From the NCBI GenBank assembly GCA_013399855.1, contig VXAY01001258.1, forward strand, positions 63,994 through 127,993: a stretch of 64,000 nucleotides of DNA, written 5' to 3'. A model generated the notes under the pieces. It saw only the letters and a list, made by a program, of their open reading frames with translations, ran no database searches and had not been told where the DNA came from. Every line of letters starts with the position of its first letter. Positions within the stretch are counted from its first letter, which is position 1. The position numbers were made by a program, and so were the translations under genes. Of this stretch, positions 49,021 through 62,760 are shown one piece after another. This DNA comes from Oxyruncus cristatus (taxonomy: Eukaryota > Chordata > Aves > Passeriformes > Cotingidae).

Positions 49021-52000
49021 GCCATTTTATTTCCCTACTTATGAAAGGATATTCCCTAAGATTACACTAAAACACTACGAATTCTGCTTTCATATACCAG
49101 AAGCCTTAGAGAGCAAGGCAGTATTAAGACAAGACAAATCTCCAAAACGCTGAGTAATGCCTTTGCTCCATCGATCTTTTGCTCTGTCAAAATATTAGCT
49201 TTTTACTCTACCACATTTTTCGTGCCACGTACAGCAATTATGGGGTGACTGAAAAAAAGGGAGCCTGATGGGTTATGCTCTTGTGCCGTCTCCAGCTTTT
49301 AATGGGGCTGACAAGTCTCAAGGACTCTCCTGCTGCAAGGGAGGTGCTGTTCTGTACAGTATTTCTCACAGCCCTGACACAATGCAATGATCAAGTTCAC
49401 ATATTGCTTAAAAAAATAAAGTAGCAGCAGCAAGGAGAAAAGGTAGAAAGCTGAATATAGGCTAAGAGCGAGCCACAGTATAAATCTCACTGGATATTTG
49501 CCAACAAATATTTATTTATTTGAACTGGCATGTGCAGAATAGTCTAGTCTCTCCTTATCTTGCAAGGAAACAAAATCTAAACCCTCTTGCCCCTGCAAGG
49601 GAAAGGAGGGGATGGCAATGACAGTGGCCCCAAGCATCACATCCTGAATGGGAGCAGAGTTTGAGCCCTGACCCCTCCTGATGGGGAATGGCCAAATGCA
49701 CTGTGGGACTGCCAGGGTTCCCCTCTCGCTGGAGTTCTGTGGTGGTTCTGTTACCACACTAAGAAAATGGACTGCAAAAGGCTTGGTCAAAACACACCAT
49801 TGCAACTGCTCACTGATGTGAACATGGCAGCCAAGCCTCTGCTTCTGGCAGCTCCTTCTTTTGAATTTTTCTGTTCTCATTCCTCCCCACAAGTGCTGCA
49901 AGTGCAGGACCCACAGAAACCTGGGTGTATCCAGAGTAAGAGCCAGTTGTGTCTGGCAGATGGCTCAGAGAGCAGCAGCTCTAGGAGCTCTAGGGGCTCA
50001 GAGGTTCCTCTGCAGCATCTCCTTCAATACTCAGCTTTCCAGAAGTGCTGGCCTGTGAGTGCTGGACTAATGGGCTGGCCTCCCCCGTCCACTCCTGGGA
50101 AAGCAGCATCATGCTGCTGCGCAGTCATGCTTCCACCCCAAGCATTTTGCTTTTTCTGTAACTTTGGGGAAGATGACATGAACACAAACTCCTCATCTCA
50201 GTGGCCTCATTTCCCATCTCTTCAGCAGCAGGAGAACTAGCACAGCATATTCCATGTGCTGCCATGGATTACGAGCTTCCATGAGATGCAGATGCAGTCT
50301 GGGGCCAGTCAGCACTAACACAAGGCCTCTAGCCAGAGGTCTGGGAACTGCTGTGATTTAGCCACTCCAGATGTCTTCCTGTACCTCCAGGAAAGCCAGC
50401 AGGCATTTCAGGACCTCAGAATGCAGGGCTGGGGGGTGCTTAAGAGGTCATCACTCCTTGGCCATCTAAAGGCAAGATCAACTTTGCCACAACTTCTTGT
50501 GACATATCTTTGTAGCTGGAGCTGTAAAACACTGGGCTCCCTCACACAGCTCTTCTCAGTACTGTTTTTCAGCAACAGTTAAGCAACTGCTCAGAAATTC
50601 ACTTACATGAAGAAGTTTGCACCTCAAAAAGGTGCACCTTAGGAAAAGAACAGGTATTTAATTCAGGGCAACAAAAATACTGCAGACAAGGTTGATGAGG
50701 GGAACTTGAGATGTTTAAGGGCCATTACTATCCTGACACAGCTATAATTCCTGGTCTTCCCTATGGTAAAAAGACCCAAGTGAGTCTTTAATTCTTGGCC
50801 TCTCTGCTTCTTAAACTCTTAAAAAGCAAGAAGATCTTTCTCTGATAAAGTCAAATCAATATATAAGATGAGAATCACTGGAAACATTTTTTTTTGTGTT
50901 GCAGAGGGTTACAATGGAGACTGGAATCATTTACATTACAATTACTTGCCCTATTGTTGTGGAAAAGATCTGCAGGAATACATAATGCAGGAAAACATTT
51001 CACTCCACTGGCTGAGTGTGAGCAACCTATAAGGAGTTATTCCATGAAGGCTCAGAGAGCCCAGCTGCTGCAACATGTGCAGGCACTATGCGTGACCTCT
51101 AAAAAATAGGGCAGGGGGAGAAGAGGAGAAAGTCAGCAACCAAAATTCACCTCCAAATTTTTCATTTTTCTGTCTTGCCTGAAAAGGTAACTTGCACGAG
51201 ACAAAGTCAAGCTGTGATCTCATACCTGGAGACCCCTGACAGCTGGGGAGGGACGTCCAGCTTGTCCATTAGTTCTGTTACAGGTGCTGTCGTATCACTT
51301 TGGCCAAGACACCTCCACACCTCCTCTGATCACCTTCCTTTGTATTGCCTACTTAGATTATGCAGTTTAGATTCCTAAAGGTACTTGGGCACCTAAATGC
51401 CTCTGTGGACACATTTTGAAGTCCTCCAGGTCAGGTACTATCTCTTACACCATGCACAGCCCAGCGTTGATCTTACCTCCCATACCTACTAATGATACAA
51501 AAACTATCAGCACTGCTCGGCTCTGAGCTCTTCTATTCTACTATATGAACAACAACCACAGGGTCCTGTGGGACCTAACAACAGAGTTCACTTCTTTCAT
51601 ATATTCACAAAAGTCAGGATAAGAATTCAAACACAAGGAAAAGCAGATTGACAATCCATGTCACAAAACTACCACATAAAATCGTATCCACAACAATTAC
51701 AACTTGACTTCAACTGTAAATTTCATACAGAAAAGCATGGAAACGTGAGTCATTTTGACAGCAGAAACCGCCCCCGGTGTTTGCTGCTCAGCAGGCAGTG
51801 GGCTCAGGACAACTTGGCTTTCCTAAGCTTCAGCAGCCCCATGTGGCCACATCCAGAGCAAGGGGACCAAGGGGAAGTTGGGACAGTTAAAAGTGTGCTC
51901 CAACTTGGGCCAGGAACTGGGCAGCTGCAAACACACTCAGATTCACAAACTGTAACTTTTCCTTATGAAAATGAAGGTTGAAAGGTGGCCTTACTGCACG

Positions 52001-53000
52001 TGGGAGCTGACACACAACAGCCTAATGGACCGATTACTTGTCAGCTTTATTAGATAAAGGCATCATCAATCCCACCCTCTGGAAGCTGGAGAAACTTGTC
52101 CCTATAAAACCTGAAATCTCACAGCAGTGAGTTCCTAAATGCTGCACCACTTGAATTTTTTAGATGCTTTGCAGAAGAACTACGGGGAAAAAGTCTTATG
52201 TGTGTAACACACCACTCTGGTCAGACGCTCATAGTTTGGGTACAGGATGATCTACCTCATCATACCTCAGGATCCATGTAAAAATGGTTATTATTTCTGT
52301 ATTTCTACAGTGGCTCCTTCTGGCCTCAGAAGATGGAATCTGCCTTAGCCTTGCACTGCTGCAGTGTCCTCATCCCATCCCTGAATAGAGGCCAATGAAT
52401 AACATGCCCCATTTGGCAAGTGCTTTCTCAAGTGTAAACAAGTGTGTTTTTAAAATGCCCCTCCCCACTTCTTCTTACAAAAATAAACGAAATTCACCAT
52501 ATTAACTGATAAACTCTGCACCACAGTACTGACAGAAACCAGCAATAAATAATAAAAGCACAATTCTGCATTTTAAAAGAAGCCTTGTAACAGAAAGAGA
52601 GGTTATCACTTTAGCTAGCTCCCAGGAAGAACAAGGATAAAACTGCAGCAACATCGCGCGCTACGTTTTAAAATCTCGGTGAGATCAGGAGGAAAGGCAC
52701 TGTAAGATTTCAAATTATTACATGGTATGGTGTAAGTTCTATAGGGATTGAAAGGCTCACGTCTTTTTAAGCACTTAGATGCTTCAGGTAATATTTCTAT
52801 TACATGCAATAAAGGAGAAAGTACCCAGATGTATGTTTTCATTGCTCACCAGATTCCTTCAGGATTTTCAGGAGAAAAAAAATCAAAGCCTGAATCCAGT
52901 GTTTTTTATACATATTGTACATATATGGGAAAACCAAATCAAAACGAGCAGTAAATGCAGGAATTAAAAGCAGATATTTGAAATAAAAGGTATTGATAAA
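49021..53000. other. Unique DNA, no gene recognised
   Basis: About 49550-50420 is less A+T-rich, with overlapping unrecognised frames on opposite strands (minus 49512-49901, 129 codons; plus 49767-50240, 157 codons). A tight CpG cluster, tcgcgcgctacg, lies at 52654-52665. No repeats are identified. Confidence 0.5.
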
Positions 53001-53256
53001 CAGGAGCGAGTTCAGGGGAGGGTCCCCAAGACATCCAAGGGCTGGAGCATTTGATGGATGGTGGGAGATGGAGAGACAATGGGCATAAACTGAAACAAAA
53101 GAGATTCATATTGGATAACAGGAAACTTTTCCACAATGATGACAATCAAGCAGCTGAAGTGGCAGCCCAGAGAGGCTGGACACTCTCCATCCTTGGAGGG
53201 TTTCAAGAGCAGGCTGGATAAAGCCCTCAATGGTCTGATGCCATATCTGCCCCTGC
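53001..53256 (+). mobile_element. CR1 fragment of an older, diverged subfamily
   Basis: It matches CR1 in order: 'caggagcgagttcagggg', 'caagggctggagcat', 'gggcataaactgaaac', 'cagcccagagaggctgg', 'ctccatccttggaggg' and 'ggataaagccctcaa'. Part of the expected sequence between the second and third blocks is missing, so there is an internal deletion. The last 3' bases with the terminal octamer repeat are not found. No frame is intact. Confidence 0.85.
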
Positions 53257-56200
53257 AACCATATGAGCTAGTAGAGAAGCAGAGAGACTGATGAGAAATC
53301 TTTCCCTTTCAAGGTGACCCCTCTGCCTTTTCAAATGTAGAATTCTAGACATTGTTTACTGTAAAAGTAGAACAATTTACAGTTTAACCGGGGAAAAAGG
53401 GATGGCAAAATTGCTTTCCCAAAGCAAACGCCTCATACACATAGAAACAGGGGCTGTCATTGAAAAGGACACAGAGGGAGGTGGATATGAAACTTTAGAT
53501 CTCTAAGTATCAGGTGAAGGAGCAAACATTCCCTGGTGTTGGTCTTGCAGTGTTGAGTTTTCTCTCAGAAGAGCTAAACAGAAAACAAGAAGCTACAAAA
53601 CACTGTATCCCAAGAGCTGTTTCAGTGAGACTCTAATCCCTTCCTGAGCAGGATGAAATGAAAAAAGAGAACTTCATGGGGTTTATAGTCAATCCCTGTT
53701 CAGACAGACATGTACCCTTCTGATGGTGAAGATACTGCCCCAAATCCTTAATTCGAGAGAACCTATACTGTCCCCAAGGAATTCAACTGTAGGAGGAGAT
53801 AATTCATGTTTAATTCAGAGAATTAAGCAGCACAGAAAAACTTGGCCAATACACAGAGGTTTTTTTTTTTAATTCTCTGATGTGGAGACAATTTGTGATT
53901 CTCTTATGTGATTCTCTTTGAGAGCAGGGAAAACACTGGATTGAAACAAGACTTCAGATTCAAGAAAAAAACAAACACTTGGAGAGATCCCTTCAAACAG
54001 AGGCATCTGCAATGTTAAGGCCGAACTCCCACTTCGTACAAAACCACCATAACACAACCCACCAGAGACCCTGACATCAAACAGGCACAGCAACAGATTC
54101 AATTGATGGAACTGCTCCTGCAGCCATGAAATGATGCTGTGGCTGGATCCTCTAATTACTGCAAGCTGACAGCTGCAATCCCCCCATCAAAACTTCATCT
54201 TCTCCCTCACTTCAAAAGTTTCCAAAATCCATGAGAGCTTATGCTTTGCCCTACATATAGAAAGGGCCTTCACCAAGAGGAAACCTTGGGTTCAGGCACA
54301 GAGATTTCAAAATAAATGGAAGTTTAAGAGATCAGTGTGCCCAGCCCTGTGAGCCTGAGGCAGGAAGACAGGCTGTTTGGAGAAATAGCTTTTTGTGGGA
54401 TACATCAAGCTGCAGGAGAGGTATTCCACTCTGGGAAGACAGAGGGCAAAAGGCTGTGATTAAGTCAGGTTTTAGGGACAACAAACAGAATTTAAAACAG
54501 TGGAAACCACAGTGTCACAGCTGGGGGGTTTCCATCCCTGATGTGGCCCATAATCTGTGTCTGAACAATGTCTCTAAGAAATCTAACCTAGAACAGTGCT
54601 AGCAAAGAAGAAAAAATCTTAACATATAAACACTGTAGTCTTCTGCACTCAGTACAGAGATCTTGAATACTAGCTGAGTGTGGAAAGGGGAAGTCAGCTG
54701 GCAGAACAGAATCTATCTGTATTAATACCTGAACAGAAATCTGCCTTCAGGCTTGTTATACAAACTTGAGGATGCAAAGTCTTACTCACAGTCCTTGAGA
54801 TGATTTTCCCCTTTTATTTCTATTAAGGTACACATTTGCTGTGTAAAAAATTATGGTTATGAAAGAATATTGTGGGAATTCAAAATATATTCCAGTTTAA
54901 ATACAGAAAAATGGTTAACAGAGCATTAGAGAACCATGCTTTTGTCATACTGCACAGATTAGGATTCACCGGTATCTCCAGACAATGTACACGAAGAGCC
55001 AGCATTTCTGTTAGAAATGAGAAGTCACAGAAATTATTTGCCTTTGGAGACTGGTTCTGGTGTTTTTCTTATATTAAAGTGAGGCTCCTATTAAGGCTTT
55101 GGATTTACTGTGACGGTGCCCTAAATCTTAGGAAATGCCAATATTTTCCTCCCTTTCTTTCCCATTTATTGCAGCATACTTCTTCTTCTCCTTTCTGTCA
55201 GCCTCCGTAATTGGTGGAAAGCAAGAGAAAAGCCCAGCATGGCGCTGAATCAATCTAATAGTGAGTTACAACGAGTGCTGGTGTATCTGAACTCCTGGAG
55301 GGAACAGGCTGTATTTTCCCCAAAGGTAGCAATCTTCTTATTTCGCTGTCAGGGGCTTGGGAGGAACCTGTGGGCCAAAGAAACGGGGTAACCCTTAGCA
55401 GAGCTCAGGACAGGACACAAGGGTGTTACCTGAAAGGTTTCCCTTTGTAGTTGCTATTCAGTTACCAGTAAGAGTGCATTTCTTTCCTTTTTTTTTTTTT
55501 TTTGGTCTCCTGTTGCTGCTCTTTTTCATGCTTTTTCTACTAGTGTTTCTCTGGTTTGCTACCTGTTTTCATCCATTCCTACTGCAGAGGAGGAAAACTA
55601 AGCAAGTCATAGAGTGAACCAAAAGAAAAAGATAACAGCTTGGGATTTTTAGCAGGAAAGGGCGTAATTTCATCCAGTAAGAGGCACTTATAATATAAAA
55701 GCAAAACAAACCCAATTTATAGCGATATAGATATATATTAGCTAAATAGAACATATCACTTCAGTTGTTCTTGCTGAATTTCCATTACCATAAGACCCCA
55801 CACATTTTAGAAATAAAATTAAACAGTGCTTATTGTTTCAGAATACCACCTGGTATTCTGAATTATATCTTTGGTTGTGTGTTTAAACTTTTAAAGCAAT
55901 TTTTATAAAATTCAGATTCCAGCTCCCGTAGGAAAATACATTAATAAATTTAATGCTCATTTAAGATAGACACTTTTTTACTGATATACTCAAGTGCTAA
56001 ACAGAAAATTGTTTAGATGATTTCAAGCATTACTGCACTCTAATAGTAATGCAGCAGCTAAGGAATAAATAAAATAAAGCACATTCTTTCTTTGGAATTC
56101 ACTTAAACAGCAACATTCTGAAGTCATCCTGAACTCTACTTTAAAAGTGGGGTGGATTTGTTGATTTTTTTTTTTTGAACCAAAGCAAAAGTTACATATC

Positions 56201-56272
56201 AAATGATGGAAAGCAATCAGGAACCTCTGCCTGCATCTGTATTTACTTCCATGAGCTGTTGCATTAATATAT
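53257..56272. other. Unique non-coding DNA, no gene recognised
   Basis: A 16-base T run lies at 55488-55503. The frames 54872-55210 (112 codons) and 56023-56325 (minus, 100 codons, reaching into CR1) are not convincing. Confidence 0.55.
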
Positions 56273-56472
56273 AGAATTGTAGACTCATTTAGGTTGAAAA
56301 AGTCCTTTAAGATCACTGAGTCCAACTATTTATCTAAAACTGCCAAGCCCACCACTAAACCACTTCCACATCTACACACTTTTTGAACACTTCCAGGGAT
56401 GGTTCCCTGGGCAGCCTGTCCCATTGCTTGAGCACCCTTTCAGTGAAGAAATTTTTCCTAATATCCAATCTA
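56273..56472 (-). mobile_element. CR1 LINE 3'-end fragment
   Basis: The plus strand shows the CR1 tail reversed: 'ttaggttgaaaaagtcc', 'gatcactgagtccaac', 'gaacacttccagggatgg', 'gggcagcctgtcccattg' and 'agtgaagaaatttttcc', ending near 'atatccaatc'. About 200 bases are kept, and the terminal octamer repeat is mutated. It looks like the subfamily with the 'accactaaacca' module. Confidence 0.92.
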
Positions 56473-58639
56473 TATCATAGCAAAGTTGTTCCCTCTGCTG
56501 ACTTGCCAACTATTGTTTGGATTCCGTGCCCTCTCTGTGCTTGTCAAAGCAAAGACAGACTGGACCCCCTCTCCATCAGAGACTTAATAGAACCCCCCAC
56601 CACCGGAGGTAGAGAAGGCAGAAGCTCCCCATGCTCCCTATTCATTGAGTCTCCAATGATCCAGCTTGACCTTCCTGGCCTGAATAAAACTAGGCTTTCC
56701 TTTTTCTAAGCATAATCATGTATTTTGCTCTAGTCACTTCTACTCCCCAGACTCTGACAACCCAAGAAAAGTGCATTGTATTTGATGACCATTTGTCAGT
56801 TCATCTATAACTTTCCCTTTCAGCAGAGGTCTGTGAATATAAATGGCCATTTGGTGTGAAAGTCTTCCATTCAACCAAACACACAAACCCATACAAGCTC
56901 ATTATTTTCAGCATAAAATAAATCTATTCCCTCCACCTGGAATTGGAGAGCATCCCACTTGTGCTTTGAGAACAGAATATGACAGGGAGGGAAGAAAAGG
57001 GCTGATATATTATACTTAGCTCAGTCCAAATTGAAAACCTACCCGCCCTAATGGCATTTTGGTTTCCAAATGAGTTCTTTGAATAATATTCCCTTCCCCT
57101 CTTTCCATTAGAATATCCAGAAATTAATAATTTAGCCTAGTCATACTGTAGGCCACATGAGTGGTAACTTCTGAATAAAACAATAACCCTTCATACCCAC
57201 ACTTAAATTGCTGGGAGGCTTTCTGAGGCTCAGTGCCAAATAACTAACCCACCTTAAATGTTTGGAGTAACAGGGACTTCAGAACAGCAGCTGCAGCTCA
57301 GTCAGCGTAACTTCAGTTTAGCAGTTTGGCTTTAATTTGTTATGTTGACTTGCTGAGACTTTATATCCATAGGGAAAGGGGAGCACAGAGAGAGATCACA
57401 GCCATGCATTCTACAGCTCAGTGCAGCTCCCAGAGCTGCCGTTCACCCCGGGACTTCTTACACTGCCAGGTTACACACACAGTCTCTGTTCCGAGACCCT
57501 TCTGTCGGCCTTCAAGCAAGACCTATGGTCATGATGCTCATGTCAGGCAGTGCAGGGGTCTCAGTATCAGCATGAGAGGAAATTCTGCATTTCAGGAGAT
57601 TCAACCAAGTCTGCGCCAGAATCCTGCATTTACGGAATTACAGGGTTCACCACTATGTCTTTGAAGTGCAGTCAGGATACACAGGAGGTGAAAGGAAAAA
57701 GAAGTAAAGGGAAAGAAAGATAAAAGCTTTCTGTACACTACATCACTGTAGAAAACTTGAGCCATATATTGCTAAACCATATGTTGCCAGGTAGATGCCC
57801 GAAGAGCTGAGGCCCAGAGGTTGCAAACAGCTGTGTTTTATTACAAGGGAGCAAAACGACAACTGTGGAAGCTCAACCTGCACAACCCTGGAGGGTTTAA
57901 TCCTCATGGTGAAGGAGTAGTGTCCTGGGAGCCAGGGAAATCTGCTTAGCACTGATTGCCTCACCTCTGCCATCCACCTTCCCTCTGCTGCTGCCTCCCT
58001 TTCTCTGTTTATATTAATTAAATTCTCCACTTTAGCATGCTGGCTTGAAATACAGGCAGGGCTTAGTGACTGTAATTCCAGACTCCAACTGTGACATTAA
58101 CACTGAAAAATGCACAGAGCACATTCAGAATTAAAAAGCCTGCTTCCCCCTCTCTTAAATGATGAGACAAAAAGGATTCAGATGTCTCAGACACAAGTGT
58201 ATCAGAAGCAGGGGCTTATGTCAGTGAGAAGGAGTCTGTTACATGCCTGTTATATGCTTCCAGATTCTCAAAAGCACTACTTTAATTTTGCCACTTATTT
58301 CCATTGTTCTCTTCCTACTTATTCCCAAAGCCAATTAAAATGCAAACAGGAGATTTTAAAGGCTTCAGTTTGATAACAGGCAGCAAGACAAGCAAGGCAT
58401 GGGACAGCACTGAAATATGGCTCTTTAATGCAGACATATTAATAGAAATAATTGGATTTCTAAAGTCTCACAATTGCAGGCGTAACCTCTTATTGTCCAT
58501 TAAACCAATTGACATCCTGCATTTGTTATTTCAAAAGTGTGATTCTGATTTCATGAAGAGTGCTAAACACACTCAACTTAGCCCAAGCAAAGTTGTGGAG
58601 TTTTCTTCTGAAGTACATCCCAGCATCATAGCATGAATT
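56473..58639. other. Unique non-coding DNA, no gene recognised
   Basis: The CR1 match stops at about 56472. The frames 57326-57664 (112 codons) and 58304-58636 (110 codons) have no identifiable domain. Confidence 0.55.
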
Positions 58640-58800
58640 ATATCCCACAGAGTCATCAAAGCCAGCACGGTAAATGCTGGCCTCGGAGAAGTGAAATTCT
58701 CAATTTTGTTTTCAGCAAGGCCAGAGTTTCATGCAAAACATACAATGTGTTATTAAGCTTTTAACAGTTATAATAAAAGAGTTAAAGAATTTAATCTCAA
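58640..58800. other. A+T-rich block with a 7-bp-stem hairpin
   Basis: gccagca (58661-58667) pairs with tgctggc (58675-58681) around a 7-nt loop, within repeat-free DNA that looks like a conserved element. A short stem like this can easily arise by chance. Confidence 0.3.
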
Positions 58801-61060
58801 CTTTTCAAAACAGCCTATGAGAAGTAGATGCCCAAACTTGTCTGAATTTCAATGGAAGGCTCATCATGAAATATGCTGAGGAAATCCCTGCCTTACTCTG
58901 CTGTAGATTTCTGAATTTGACATCATGTAGTTTCCCATTTCACATGTTTAATTCAAATTGTTTCCCCTGGCTATGACTGCTGTGGGGTGGTAGGGCTAAC
59001 GCCATCTTTAAGTTCATCCAACAAGGCAGTGCCCAGTCCACTTTACATCCCACTGTCATTGCTGCTTCTCCTACACTACACTCTTCCTAAAGTGACAAAA
59101 CCAAAGGCAGATAAGCACCCCCACATATTCTATTTGTAGGGTTAGTTTTTGCTAATTTACCTCCTTGAACATGATTGAGACGTCAGGTAAGAGCAGAGGC
59201 AGTTCAAGTGGCAGAGGGAGAACACGGCGAAGGACAAAGAGAGCAGAGGAAACAGGAGGGCAGAATTGCATCCTATAGTTACCAGTGGCCATTAAAGGGG
59301 TTCACTTTCCTGACAGACCATCTGCTGCCTATGGCTGCACAGGATTAAGGCTTCCCCCACCTCTGATGGTATAATTCCAGGTTTATTTATCCCAGCAGCA
59401 CGCACACTGCCAGCACAAGTGCTGGTTCTGCTCTCCTGCCCACTCCCAGGAATCCATCTCTACTTCTTTCTCTCCTTTTTGCACAAACATCCTTGGGACT
59501 GTGCCGTGAGCTGAAGTGAGAAACAAAGCTGAAGTGGTTCCCTGGTCTGGCTCACAAAGCAGGTCCACACCAGCCATGCCGAGAAAAGGGACAGGGAGAG
59601 AAGTGTCCATCCCTCGGAGCAGCACTGGGAACTTGTGCCAGAGCTGTTCATGGAACTACAGCTGTGATCCAAGAGCTGAAAGGCAACCCTTCAAGAGTGG
59701 GAAAGGAAAGGCAGCCTTCCAGCTTTGTTTACAGCACACACCACAATATGCATGCAGACAATGGAATAGCTTAGGAATGAAGATCCACTGCTGATAAATT
59801 AGAATTTTGCTCCAGTCAGGTGTGGTTACAGATACAACTCCACATTTTAAGCACCCGTTCAAAACATAAATTAATATTGAAAAGATACACCAATTTTTTT
59901 ATACTTACTAATTTTCTATTACTTATTCCAACATGAATATTTCCCTATTTATAGCATGATAAATGATTATCTATTTTAAGTCTTTCTACAAGCAAGATTT
60001 CAGTTTCCTTTTCAGCTCCTTCAGACAGTACCTTGTACAGAAAGGTTCAAGTGCCATGTTTTTATGTGCCACTAATGCAGAATGAGTCATTTTGCCAGTT
60101 GAAATTATGATAACTATGTCACAAAGAGAAGCAGAAGCAAAAATGTGTCTTTGTTTCTTCTTTAATGGATAAAAAAGAAAAAAATTACCACTTTTGTTGT
60201 ATTTCCTGGAAGAACTGTCAGGGGAAGTTGAAGAGCACTTAACATGAACCTTGTGGCCTTAACACTAGTAACTTCAACAAAAGGTTCATTGTGAAATTGC
60301 TTTTTACCTGAAAGTAAAAACACGAAAACTGATGTAGAGGATTGAGGATTTACCCAACAGAAAGCTAAGTATTTCAACTGAAAATTGGAATTGTTCTTTT
60401 TAAGCAAATGAAAGAAAAAAATAGTGACAGAGTTCAGCTCCAACAGTTCTGTTTTAAGTTCTGGATCTCTTAATTCATATTCTTAAACATATTGTATTGA
60501 GTATTTTGCAATCAAACATTGATAAAATAATGAAATACAAAGGTTAAAAGATAGAAATAGCACAAAAAATGGTCAGCCCTCAAATCCTGAGCAAAGTAAA
60601 CCATTAAGAACACAGAGATGAGTTCCCCACCCAACTCCTCTACTGTGCCACCCCTGTGATGCTACAAAGGCATCCTGAGCATCTCATTTCCTTCAGTGAA
60701 GTGGCACCACCTGGAGAAAAAGCATCTTTAAAAATTCAACTAATCTGGAGCCACAAACAGGAAAATGTCTTAATCGTAATTTTACAGTAGAATTTTATGT
60801 CACTGCATACTTTTTTAGATGCCTTAAACTGCTAATTTCCATAAATTAACATGCCTGGGTCTCTTTTAATAGTAAACATATCTTTGTATTTCCTGCTTGT
60901 AGTGCTTGTCTTTACCATAATTACAGTATGTTCCTTGTTTTCAGCCCCATAAGGATCCCCCTCACTGCTCTTTCCCCAGCTGAGCTCTGCTCAACATAAT
61001 TTTGCATTAGCAGAGACACAAAATGAACCGGCAAAATTTACTCTGAGATTTACTGCATGC
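58801..61060. other. Unique non-coding DNA, no gene recognised
   Basis: No repeats are identified. The frames 59383-59625 (minus) and 59516-59794 (plus) overlap on opposite strands and are unrecognised. Confidence 0.55.
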
Positions 61061-61079
61061 ACAGCACTTGTACATGTAT

Positions 61080-61166
61080 ATGCAAACTTCCATTTGCATA
61101 TTCAAAATGTCTGCTGTTGCCCACGAACATGCTTTATTTTGGCATGCTATGGCTGTACATGCAAAT
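61080..61166. promoter_or_regulatory. Cluster of three octamer-type sites
   Basis: ATGCAAAC (61080-61087), ATTTGCAT (61092-61099, reverse octamer) and ATGCAAAT (61159-61166) lie within 87 bases. The first two are head to head, five bases apart. Octamers bind POU-domain factors. No gene start is recognised nearby, so a distal element is the natural reading; activity is not shown. Confidence 0.3.
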
Positions 61167-62209
61167 TCCCCTCTTCCAGCATCAATTATCTACTCCCCCT
61201 CAATCAATACGTTCCCTTTCCTAAAACAATCCTTTTCAGACCCTATATTACTTTGCTTCCCTGTAAGTCAATAAATACTGCCACGTCCCCCCACACGAAT
61301 GTCTTTGCCCAATTCTTTTCACCGATTCTGTGGATTCCGTGCTGGTCCCTGTTTTCTTTCCAAAATCTTCAGCTTCCTCCCTCTCCTTTTGCCCAGACCC
61401 TGCTTTTGCTCACTCCATGCAGAGAAGGAGCAGCAGCTTTACCTGTTTCTCACCTGTCTGACACAGAGGCACGTGCTGCTCCTTTGCTAAAGAAACAGCA
61501 GCCCTCAAAGGCAGCATTCAACAGGATCCACATAAGGGACTGTGACCAGGAGCACCTGCCAAGGACACCAATGAGCAACACACTGCAGAGGGCAGGGGAC
61601 AAAAGCACTGCATGGATGTATCACTGTTAAATGAGACTCTCCATTGGGCTTTATGTGGATGAACCAGTTCATCACCAGAGCACACACAAGCCCTGAATCA
61701 GTCAGGGGAGAGCAGGTCCTACCCCACCTCATCTGAACCCTTCTGCCTGGCAATATCTCAAGGAGTGGCAATTTTGCACAGGCATGTGACCCACTCGCCA
61801 CCTCTCTCCTGCAAAAACACCTGAGTGTGCGTTCAGCTTCACTGTGCTGCCCTGGCCACGGCTGCACAGGGACACACACAAGACTCTGCGGGAAAGGGCA
61901 GTGCTGGGGTGAACTGATTCCTGAAGGCTCATGTCACTAACTCTTAACCTGCAGTTGTGCCAGCCGGGCCACTGGAGCCAGGACCGTGGGCAAAAGCAGT
62001 CAGCTGCAGTGTGGATAATGAAGAAGCCTCTCTCAGCTTCACACTCCCAGGGCTGGCTCACAGTCCTCAGCTTTGTCCTGCTTAGAGCACACCTCACACC
62101 TGAGTGAAGAAAAGTTCTGTACTTTGAAAGAATCAAGTCCATGTTAGTTGTAAGGACTGAGCTAGCTAATCTACAAAAAAAAAAAACCCAAAACTATTGA
62201 TCCTAACAA
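61167..62209. other. Unique DNA, long but unrecognised frames
   Basis: The plus-strand frame 61094-61630 (178 codons) and the minus-strand frames 61505-61879 (124) and 61729-62142 (137) overlap. None has a domain, signal peptide or splice pattern I recognise. Confidence 0.5.
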
Positions 62210-62760
62210 ATTAAACCACTTTAAAATATGAAAATAAATTCCAAATGTACTTGGTAGGCTAAATTGACTTTTATTTTTCCCCCATGTATAAGGCCTATTT
62301 GCCTAATGTAATGTTTTACAGCTATCTTTGTTGTGCAAATACTTTCTACAGCGAATAAGCAATATATGAAAAACAATCAGAAACTCTCATTCTGAAGTTG
62401 TGCTATTTATTTCCTTCCTGAAAACTCAGCTGAGTGAAGTCAGGTTAATTGCCTCTAAGTTGCCATGAATAATGTTGCAGAGCCTTGTGCTGACAGTTAC
62501 ACCACTCTTCTGCTGCTCGTGTATCCCAGAGCTATTCCAATGGCTAACTGTAATTCATTTTGGCGGCTGGATCTGCATGGAAAGAAAAAGCTGGAAGCAA
62601 ATGTCCTCAGTCTGCCTCCAGTCTTGATCAACTTTCTATCCAGTAGGTGTAATTTTGTAGTTGTTACATGGTCCAAACTCACGGAATCTTTGCTCCCTTT
62701 CACACATTCCCTGCACGTTGCCATCATTCATGGGGGGCAGCAGCCGCCCGCCAGCTCATT
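62210..62760. other. Block resembling a conserved non-coding element
   Basis: A repeat-free stretch with TAAT and AATTG cores (aggttaattgcctc near 62442, taactgtaattcattt near 62542) and no low-complexity sequence. The texture suggests constraint, but the plus-strand frame 62465-62767 (100 codons) also crosses it, so coding function is not excluded. Confidence 0.3.

Noticed and set aside
56473..56709. Possible continuation of the CR1 at 56273-56472
   Set aside because: The expected reversed CR1 text does not continue after about 56472.
61094..61630. 178-codon plus-strand frame
   Set aside because: No domain, no compelling signal peptide, and long frames on the opposite strand overlap it. 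The first part lies over the octamer cluster.
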